Of a DNA stretch of 64,000 nt, positions 57,097-64,000 are shown one piece after another. The notes under the pieces are model-generated. The model saw nothing but the letters and a program-made list of their open reading frames with translations, had not been told where the DNA came from and searched no databases. Each line of letters begins with the position of its first letter. Position 1 is the first letter of the stretch. The translations under genes were made by a program, and so were the position numbers. Location: NCBI GenBank assembly GCA_934623575.1, contig CAKTVL010000004.1:1-64000 (forward strand), written 5' to 3'. This DNA is from an uncultured Oscillospiraceae bacterium (GTDB lineage: Bacteria; Bacillota; Clostridia; Oscillospirales; Oscillospiraceae).

Positions 57097-57185
57097 CACT
57101 CGTCGTATTTCCGACAGTACAGCAGGTTGCGGGGCGGCGTCATTTTCGCCCCGCACAGGGGGCAGGAACGTCTGCGTTCTTCCAT
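57096..57185 (-). CDS. 29-residue zinc-ribbon-like mini protein (possible)
   Basis: Reads MEERRRSCPLCGAKMTPPRN then LLYCRKYDE. The CPLC pair and a third Cys resemble half of a zinc ribbon. It lies in the same direction 20 bp after the YbjQ-family gene and ends at the terminator. There is no clear ribosome site before ATG 57185; an in-frame TTG at 57209 overlapping the YbjQ stop is an alternative. It could be a real small gene or a chance frame. Confidence 0.4.
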   Translation of the reverse strand: MEERRRSCPLCGAKMTPPRNLLYCRKYDE

Positions 57186-57205
57186 GGCGGTTCTGTCGGA
57201 ACTTA

Positions 57206-57526
57206 TCAATCCAGTCTGACGGCGGTGCCGCTGGCGGTGACCATCAGCATGCCGTTGTCAGAGCCAAGCACCTCATAGTCCACATCCACGGCCACCACAG
57301 CGTCCGCGTTCAGTTGGAGGGCGCGCTGCTCCAGTTCATAAAGCGCCTGCTCCCGCGCGTTGATCAGCTCGCTTTCGTAGGTGCCGGAGCGCCCGCCGAA
57401 GAAGTTGCTGAAGCTGGCGGCGATGTCCTTGACCACGTTAACGCCGGCAATGACCTCGCCAAATACGATCCCCTTATACTCCGTGATGCGGCGACCCTCT
57501 ACGGTGGGGGTGGTGGTAATGATCAT
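57206..57526 (-). CDS. YbjQ/UPF0145 family protein (106 aa)
   Basis: Full-length member of the YbjQ family, a small pentameric-type beta protein often called heavy-metal-binding-like without proof. It starts [20 protein letters not shown], with [25 protein letters not shown] and [16 protein letters not shown], all conserved. The start at 57526 follows AGGAGGG. It is part of the SPFH-NfeD gene string; such proteins often sit by membrane-stress genes. The function is not established. Confidence 0.9.
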   Translation of the reverse strand: MIITTTPTVEGRRITEYKGIVFGEVIAGVNVVKDIAASFSNFFGGRSGTYESELINAREQALYELEQRALQLNADAVVAVDVDYEVLGSDNGMLMVTASGTAVRLD

Positions 57527-57540
57527 AGCGATCCCTCCTC

Positions 57541-57741
57541 TCAGAACTCCGGTGCGTCCGGCGTTTTTCGGTACAGCAGCGGCTTGCCCTCCGCGTCCAC
57601 CAGCAGCGTCAGCCCGCCGGAATTGCCCACGGCGTGGTAGAGATACTGCACGCCGGTCTCGGTGTCCACCAGCACCTCGCTGCTGCTGATGAAGCCGCTG
57701 TCCTCCATGACCTTGATAAAACGCTGCTCCTTCTTTGCCAT
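57541..57741 (-). CDS. DUF6440-like small protein (66 aa)
   Basis: A compact 66-residue protein with the pattern [20 protein letters not shown] and [14 protein letters not shown] that recalls DUF6440 proteins of Firmicutes. It probably folds as a small beta sheet. The start at 57741 follows GGAGTAAGCC and lies 4 bp after the SPFH stop. The function is unknown. Confidence 0.75.
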   Translation of the reverse strand: MAKKEQRFIKVMEDSGFISSSEVLVDTETGVQYLYHAVGNSGGLTLLVDAEGKPLLYRKTPDAPEF

Positions 57742-57745
57742 AGGC

Positions 57746-58660
57746 TTACTCCGCGGCGGGGGCGTCGTTTTCCACCAGCATCTTCGCGCTGGCGGCCAGA
57801 CCGGCCAGGCCCTGGATCTCGCTGGGGATGATCAGCTTGGTGGCCTTGCCGTCCGCCACCTTCTCCAGCGCCTCCAGCGCCTTCAGCTTGATGACCTGGT
57901 CGTTGGGGGCGTTCTCGTTCAGCAGCCGCATGGAGTCGGCCATGGCCTGCTGCACCTTCAGGATGGACGCCGCCTCGGCCTCGGCGGCCATGATCTTGGC
58001 CTGCTTGGCCGCGTCGGCCCGCAGCAGGGTGGACTGCTTCTCGCCCTCGGCGATCAGCACCTTGCTGGCCTTTTCGCCCTCGGCCTGCAGGATGGACTCG
58101 CGCCGCTCGCGCTCGGCCTTCATCTGCTTTTCCATGGCGTTCTGGATCTCCCGCGGCGGCAGGATGTTCTTCAGCTCCACCCGGTTGACCTTGATGCCCC
58201 ACGGGTCGGTGGCCTCGTCCAGAATGGAGCGCATCTTGGCGTTGATGGTGTCGCGGCTGGTCAGGGACTGGTCCAGCTCCAGCTCGCCGATAATGTTCCG
58301 CAGGGTGGTGGCCGTCAGGTTCTCGATGGCGCTCATGGGGTACTCCACGCCGTAGGTGTACAGCTTGGGGTCGGTGATCTGGAAATAGATCACCGTGTCG
58401 ATCTGCATGGTCACGTTGTCCTTGGTGATCACCGGCTGGGGGTCGAAGTCAGCCACCTGCTCCTTCAGGCTGACCTTCTTCACCACCCGCTCGATGAACG
58501 GCAGCTTGAAGTGCATGCCCACGCCCCACACACTGTGGAACGCGCCCAGGCGCTCCACCACATAGGCCTTGGACTGCTGCACGATCTGGATGCAGCTGAC
58601 GATGACCGCCAGGATCAGGACGACTAAAATGATGATGGCGATGGTTCCGGTTGTCGGCAT
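57746..58660 (-). CDS. SPFH/stomatin-like (band 7) membrane protein (304 aa)
   Basis: Flotillin/stomatin-like scaffold of membrane microdomains. The N-terminal helix (about 5-27, TIAIIILVVLILAVIVSCIQ) is followed by the SPFH domain (YVVERLGAFHSVWGVGMHFK, DVNVxx-like DNVTMQIDTVIYF, LRNIIGELELDQSL) and a C-terminal coiled coil rich in A/E/K (about 205-260). The length matches the stomatin/YbbK class that pairs with NfeD. The start at 58660 follows AAGGAGGAA. It lies downstream of the XRE-NfeD gene and a 33-residue peptide. Confidence 0.94.
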   Translation of the reverse strand: MPTTGTIAIIILVVLILAVIVSCIQIVQQSKAYVVERLGAFHSVWGVGMHFKLPFIERVVKKVSLKEQVADFDPQPVITKDNVTMQIDTVIYFQITDPKLYTYGVEYPMSAIENLTATTLRNIIGELELDQSLTSRDTINAKMRSILDEATDPWGIKVNRVELKNILPPREIQNAMEKQMKAERERRESILQAEGEKASKVLIAEGEKQSTLLRADAAKQAKIMAAEAEAASILKVQQAMADSMRLLNENAPNDQVIKLKALEALEKVADGKATKLIIPSEIQGLAGLAASAKMLVENDAPAAE

Positions 58661-58829
58661 AATGATTCCTCCTTGATTCTCCTGAAATATAACGTTATTT
58701 TGGTTTCTTTCGAATTTTTCGCGGTCGGGCCCCACGCCGCAGGGCGCGCACGCGCCGTTCTGCGCCGTTCTCAGCGTTTTCTCATGCTTTCTTGCCCTTT
58801 CCATGTTGCTGTCAACAACGATTTTGGGG

Positions 58830-58931
58830 TCATTCCGCGTCTCCGGAGCTCTTGTGCTTGTAAATGCGGTATAGAATGCACCCCACCGTCGCCAGCAGTA
58901 TGACGGCTAATCCGATCAGAATAAACGGCAT
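58830..58931 (-). CDS. 33-residue single-pass membrane peptide
   Basis: Reads MPFILIGLAVILLATVGCIL then YRIYKHKSSGDAE: one membrane helix (about 3-20) and a basic tail. Ribosome site AAGGAG lies seven bases before the ATG, and the ATG comes 4 bp after the XRE-NfeD stop, so it is translated in the same operon. It might be a small subunit of the stomatin-NfeD complex. I do not recognise a family. Confidence 0.65.
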   Translation of the reverse strand: MPFILIGLAVILLATVGCILYRIYKHKSSGDAE

Positions 58932-58935
58932 GACA

Positions 58936-59754
58936 TTACTCCTTCTGTACGATGAGCTTCACGCCCTCCATCCGCAGGATACGCACGGCGGCGTCCGGCT
59001 CAATGACCGTCCCGTCGGCGCTGCGCGCCGTCCAGGTCTTACCGTCTATATAGACGGCGCCGGAGGGCAAAGCGTTGTCAATGCGTTCTGTCACGCGGCC
59101 TGTGGCGTTCAGCACCCGGTCGGCGTTGGTGGGCTTGATGTCCTTTTTCAGCAGCTTTGCCACCAGCGGCCGGGTGATGGCCAGCGCCGCGATGGACACC
59201 GCGAAGAACAGCGCCACCTGCAGCCATATCGGCCCGCCGCACACCGCGGCGATCAGCCCGGCGATGCCGCCCAGCACGAACCAGATGGACGTCAGCCCGG
59301 CGGTGGCCGCCTCCACCACGCCGAAGATGATGATGGCGGCGATCCATATCGTTGTTGCCATATCTGCGCCTCCTCCTCTCAGGATCAGTCCGATAATGCC
59401 CGCCAGCGCGCCGATGCCCACCAGCACCGCGCCGGCCAGCCACTTGTTTTTCGGGGAGAGATTGGTCAGAAAGGCACCCACGGCGCTGCCCAGCGTGGCC
59501 TTGGGCAGCGGCGGCTCCGCCGTGGCCGCCGGCGCTGCCGGGGCGGGGGAGACCGGCGCCTCGTCGGCGAACAGGTCGGCGATGGACACCTGGTAGCGGT
59601 TGCAGATATAGAGTATCTTCTCCATCTCCGGGTAGCCCCGGCCGCTCTCCCATTTGCTCACCGCCTGGCGGGAGACCTGCAGCTGTTCGGCAAACTGCTC
59701 CTGCGTCAGACTGTGGCTGCGGCGCACTGCCGCCAGCCGATCACCGAATGCCAT
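58936..59754 (-). CDS. XRE HTH regulator fused to an NfeD-type membrane protein (272 aa)
   Basis: One continuous frame. Residues 1-62 are an XRE HTH (TQEQFAEQLQVSRQAVSKWE), 66-95 a Pro/Ala linker, 106-127 a membrane helix, and 132-272 an NfeD module with about three membrane helices and an OB-fold tail (LNATGRVTERIDNALPSGAV). NfeD proteins act with stomatins, and the stomatin gene follows in this operon. At 59361 an internal ATG has a strong ribosome site (AGAGGAGGAGGC) whose codons encode Arg-Gly-Gly-Gly. A separate 141-residue NfeD could thus also be made. The start at 59754 follows AAAGGAGG. Confidence 0.82.
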   Translation of the reverse strand: MAFGDRLAAVRRSHSLTQEQFAEQLQVSRQAVSKWESGRGYPEMEKILYICNRYQVSIADLFADEAPVSPAPAAPAATAEPPLPKATLGSAVGAFLTNLSPKNKWLAGAVLVGIGALAGIIGLILRGGGADMATTIWIAAIIIFGVVEAATAGLTSIWFVLGGIAGLIAAVCGGPIWLQVALFFAVSIAALAITRPLVAKLLKKDIKPTNADRVLNATGRVTERIDNALPSGAVYIDGKTWTARSADGTVIEPDAAVRILRMEGVKLIVQKE

Positions 59755-59783
59755 ACACGCCCTCCTTTGCTCTCTGTGCTGCC

Positions 59784-59812
59784 AGTATAGCGGTTTCCCG
59801 GGGAAATGTCTA
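59784..59812 (-). promoter_or_regulatory. Promoter of the XRE-NfeD operon with an operator-like palindrome in the spacer
   Basis: TAGACA (59812-59807), 17-bp spacer, TATACT (59789-59784) on the minus strand. The spacer contains the palindrome TTTCCC-G-GGGAAA (59794-59806), well placed for repression, perhaps by the XRE protein itself. Confidence 0.65.
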
Positions 59813-59919
59813 TCAGCTTTGTGTTGCGCCGGAGAAAAATTTGTGTGCCGGCGGCGCAACCTGAGGTTTACGTCTCTATTATACCGGAGGCAGGGGCGAA
59901 AAGCCACAGGAAATTTAGG

Positions 59920-59948
59920 TTGCGCCGGGCCGTATTTTTCGGTATACT
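59920..59948 (+). promoter_or_regulatory. Promoter of the RNA methyltransferase gene
   Basis: TTGCGC (59920-59925), 17-bp spacer, TATACT (59943-59948), 31 bp before ATG 59980. Confidence 0.7.
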
Positions 59949-59979
59949 CTTTGGTACTGTAAGTGACGAGGTGTTTGCC

Positions 59980-61095
59980 ATGATAACATACGAGATCCCC
60001 TGCCTGCTGGGGCTGGAAAAGCTGGTGGCCGATGAGATAAAGCGGCTGGGCCTGGCCGACGTGCGGGCGGAGAACGGCCGCGTGCTGTGCAGCGGCAGCT
60101 GGAGCGACTGCGCCCGGCTGAACATCAACCTGCGCTGCGGCGCCCGGGTCATCGCCCTGCTGGGGCAGTTCGAGGCCCGCAGCTTCGAGGAGCTGTTCCA
60201 GGGCGTTCGGGCCATCCCGTGGGAGGAGTATATCCCCCGGGACGGCGCGTTCCCGGTGAAGGGGTACTCCATCTCCTCCCAGCTGCACGCGGTGCCCGCC
60301 TGCCAGAGCATCATCAAAAAGGCTATGGTGGAGCGGCTGAAGGCCCACTATGGGCTGGAGCAGTTCCCGGAGACGGGGACCAAGTATCAGGTGCGCTTTT
60401 CCATCTTCAAGGATCAGGTGTCCATCGGCCTGGACGCCAGCGGCGAGGGGCTGTACAAGCGGGGCTACCGCGCCGTGGGCGTGGAGGCGCCCCTGCGGGA
60501 GACACTGGCGGCGGCGCTGGTGACGCTGAGCCGCTACCGGGGCCGGGACCCCTTCTGCGACCCCTTCTGCGGCAGCGGCACCATCCCCATCGAGGCGGCG
60601 CTGATCGCCAAAAACCGCGCCCCCGGTCTGGACCGCCGGTTCGACGCCCAGCGGTGGGCGTTCCTGCCGGTGCAGTGCTGGCTGGACGCGGCGGACGAGG
60701 CGCAGGACAAGGAGTTCCGCGGCCAGTACGATATATGGGGCGGGGACATTGACCCTAAGGCGGTGGCCATCGCCCAGGACAACGCCCGCAAGGCCGGCGT
60801 GGACGACTGCGTCCGCTTTCAGGTGGCCGACGCCGGTAAATTCCACCGGGACAGCCCCTACGGCCAGCTGGTCACCAACCCGCCCTACGGCGAGCGGCTG
60901 CTGGAGCGGCAGGAGGCGGAGGCGCTGTACCGCGCCTTCGGCAAGGCGTGGCGCACGCTGCCCGAGGGCTGGCGCACGCTGGTGCTCAGCAGCCACACGG
61001 AGTTTGAGCGCTGCTTTGGGAGGACCGCCGACAAGAAGCGGAAGCTGTACAACGGCATGATCAAGTGCGACGTGTTCTTCTACGGCAACGTGTAG
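59980..61095 (+). CDS. THUMP-domain class I SAM-dependent RNA methyltransferase (RlmL/Trm14-like)
   Basis: A 371-residue RNA guanine-N2-type methyltransferase. The N-terminal THUMP/ferredoxin-like region (1-160) contains GLEKLVADEIKRLGL and the IIKKAMVERLKAHYGL block. The C-terminal Rossmann domain has DPFCGSGTIPIEAALIA and the catalytic NPPYGERL. This matches the YpsC/RlmL-N family that modifies 23S rRNA or tRNA; the exact target is not clear. The start at 59980 has a weak GAGG site. Its promoter is divergent from the XRE-NfeD operon. Confidence 0.92.
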   Translation: MITYEIPCLLGLEKLVADEIKRLGLADVRAENGRVLCSGSWSDCARLNINLRCGARVIALLGQFEARSFEELFQGVRAIPWEEYIPRDGAFPVKGYSISSQLHAVPACQSIIKKAMVERLKAHYGLEQFPETGTKYQVRFSIFKDQVSIGLDASGEGLYKRGYRAVGVEAPLRETLAAALVTLSRYRGRDPFCDPFCGSGTIPIEAALIAKNRAPGLDRRFDAQRWAFLPVQCWLDAADEAQDKEFRGQYDIWGGDIDPKAVAIAQDNARKAGVDDCVRFQVADAGKFHRDSPYGQLVTNPPYGERLLERQEAEALYRAFGKAWRTLPEGWRTLVLSSHTEFERCFGRTADKKRKLYNGMIKCDVFFYGNV

Positions 61096-61245
61096 GGCGG
61101 GGCGGGGAGAGACGGCGGGAAGAGTTGAGCATCCCTTAATAAATGCCCGATATATGCGTTTATTTTCATTTTGTTCATTTTCTTTGGAAAAATGCTGATA
61201 GAATAGAATGTACTATTCTGCTGGTATTTGAGGAGGAGAGCCTCG

Positions 61246-62172
61246 ATGAAGCATATTTTTATCATCAACCCCACGGCGGGCAAGACCGACAGCCGCCAGC
61301 GCATCTACGACATGGCGGAGGCGCTGCGGCAGCAGCACGGGCTGGATGTGCAGTGCATCCTGACCAAGAAGCAGGGCCACGCCACCGAGCTGGCGCAGAA
61401 GCTGTGCGAGACCGGCGAGGAACTGCGGTTCTACGCCTGCGGCGGCGACGGCACCGTCAACGAGGTGGCCAACGGCATCATCGGCTACGACAACGCGGCC
61501 ATGACCGTGATCCCCGTGGGCACCGGCAACGACTTCCTGAAGAACTTCGGCGACGACATGGAGAAATTCAAGGAGGCCGAGAACCTGTGGGACGGCCCGC
61601 AGTTCCCTATGGACGCCATCAACGTCAACGGCCGGGTGGCGCTGACCATCGCCTGCAGCGGCATCGACGCCCGGGTGGCCGCCGACGTACATAAGTACAG
61701 CGAGAGCCCGCTGCTGGACGGCAAGGGCAGCTATATCTATTCCCTGGCGGTGAACTTTCTGTTCAAGGGCATCGGCCGCCACTGGACGGTGACGCTGGAC
61801 GACGTGGCCACGGAGGGGGACTGGTCCCTGGTGGCGGTGTGCAACGGCCGGTACTACGGCGGCGGCTTCATGCCGGTGGCCGAGGCCCGGATGGACGACG
61901 GCGTACTGAACACGCTGGTGGTCAAGGCCGTCAACCGCCGGGAATTCCTGCGGTTCGTGGGACCGTATTCCAAGGGCGGCTACGCCCAGTTCCCCCGGTA
62001 TGCCCACTGCTCCTGTCCCAAGGTCATCCGCATCCAGTCCGACAAGGCGGACATCGTCACCTGTCTGGACGGCGAGTGCGTTACCAACAGCGACGTGACC
62101 ATCCGGATGCACGACAAGAAGCTGAATTTCTTCGGCCCGGAGGGCTGCTCCTGCAACCGGACGGCCCGGTGA
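61246..62172 (+). CDS. Diacylglycerol kinase-like lipid kinase (YegS/DgkB family)
   Basis: A 308-residue lipid kinase that phosphorylates diacylglycerol or a related lipid. The N-terminal MKHIFIINPTAGKTDSRQRI, the nucleotide loop ACGGDGTVNEVANGI (about 70-82) and VGTGNDFLKNF are the family motifs; the C-terminal beta domain includes YGGGFMPVAEARMDDG. The start at 61246 follows AGGAGGAG. The region before it has an inverted repeat GAATAG-N6-CTATTC (61201-61218). It is followed by the groES promoter and CIRCE. Confidence 0.92.
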   Translation: MKHIFIINPTAGKTDSRQRIYDMAEALRQQHGLDVQCILTKKQGHATELAQKLCETGEELRFYACGGDGTVNEVANGIIGYDNAAMTVIPVGTGNDFLKNFGDDMEKFKEAENLWDGPQFPMDAINVNGRVALTIACSGIDARVAADVHKYSESPLLDGKGSYIYSLAVNFLFKGIGRHWTVTLDDVATEGDWSLVAVCNGRYYGGGFMPVAEARMDDGVLNTLVVKAVNRREFLRFVGPYSKGGYAQFPRYAHCSCPKVIRIQSDKADIVTCLDGECVTNSDVTIRMHDKKLNFFGPEGCSCNRTAR

Positions 62173-62226
62173 GACAGACGGCATTGAACAATTTGTGAAT
62201 TTTTCAAAATTTCCCTGTTTTCCCCC

Positions 62227-62257
62227 TTGCAAATCCCGTATAGTGTGGTATTATAAT
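62227..62257 (+). promoter_or_regulatory. Promoter of groESL
   Basis: TTGCAA (62227-62232) and TATAAT (62252-62257), 19-bp spacer. The expected start lies in the CIRCE operator. Confidence 0.65.
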
Positions 62258-62262
62258 CAGCG

Positions 62263-62289
62263 TTAGCACTCAAAGAACATGAGTGCTAA
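62263..62289. promoter_or_regulatory. CIRCE operator (HrcA binding site)
   Basis: Perfect consensus TTAGCACTC-N9-GAGTGCTAA just downstream of the -10 box and upstream of groES. HrcA repressor bound here shuts off groESL until heat shock. Confidence 0.97.
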
Positions 62290-62315
62290 CGCTGAAATGT
62301 TTTATCAAAAAATAG

Positions 62316-64000
<1,685 letters not shown>

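Noticed and set aside
61200-61219. AGAATAG-N6-CTATTCT dyad before the lipid kinase gene
   Set aside because: Lies in an AT-rich stretch and no convincing -35/-10 pair accompanies it; kept only as a remark in the gene entry.

Overview
The window looks like chromosomal sequence from a GC-rich Gram-positive anaerobe of the class Clostridia, most like an Oscillospiraceae member. The signs are two T-box leaders ahead of aminoacyl-tRNA synthetase genes, a CIRCE operator before groESL, DnaD, ZapA, Noc-like and ParAB proteins, many lipoproteins, no outer-membrane genes, and a clostridial-type [4Fe-4S] ferredoxin. It is mostly housekeeping DNA with no phage, insertion sequence, CRISPR array, rRNA or tRNA that I can see. 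This assignment is inference from gene content.

Left part (1-23.3 kb), nearly all on the minus strand. glyS (cut by the window edge) sits behind a glycine T-box. Next to it is a small convergent RNA locus with a 27-residue ORF that looks like a type I toxin-antitoxin pair. Then come a lipoprotein, a MATE transporter, and a T-box-controlled operon (membrane protein, hisS, aspS, alanyl-tRNA editing protein). These are followed by mgsA, a MinD-like ATPase, rsmG, mscL and serS, then parB-parA with four parS-like sites, a GH13 amylase, and a cell-shape/division run: PBP2, mreD, mreC, maf, dut, a U32 peptidase and zapA.

Middle (23.5-46.7 kb). A DnaD plus DnaC/DnaI-like helicase-loader pair, a Noc-like protein and a VanW-family protein are followed by a four-gene ABC efflux operon with two membrane-fusion proteins. 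Its promoter carries an 11-bp-spaced direct repeat. Divergent from it is the most unusual coding operon: a 1585-residue fusion (HD hydrolase, helical-repeat region, NadD-type adenylyltransferase, a probable acetyltransferase-like region, PRPP-binding domain), then a lactate/malate-dehydrogenase-like protein, an iron-sulfur flavoprotein and a ferredoxin. The list suggests NAD- or nucleotide-linked redox chemistry, but no function is established. After it lie rpsO-pnp (with a long hairpin in the pnp leader), a PPC-domain protein, mnmE and a DegV protein.

Right part (46.9-64 kb). prmA; a lipoprotein with a two-component system and an N-acyl-D-amino-acid deacylase; a DMT transporter and a LysR regulator flanking a 26-residue hydrophobic peptide gene; a lipoprotein and an ECF sigma/putative anti-sigma pair with an unusual promoter-in-hairpin leader; and a stomatin/NfeD membrane operon headed by an XRE-NfeD fusion. 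The window ends with a THUMP-type RNA methyltransferase, a diacylglycerol-kinase-like gene, and groES-groEL (groEL cut by the window end).

The observations I rate highest are the type I toxin-antitoxin-like locus at about 0.9-1.2 kb, the fused HD-NadD-PRTase redox operon at 34-41 kb, the XRE-NfeD fusion with an internal start site, and the sigma-factor leader in which the promoter lies inside the loop of a hairpin that would hide the ribosome binding site.
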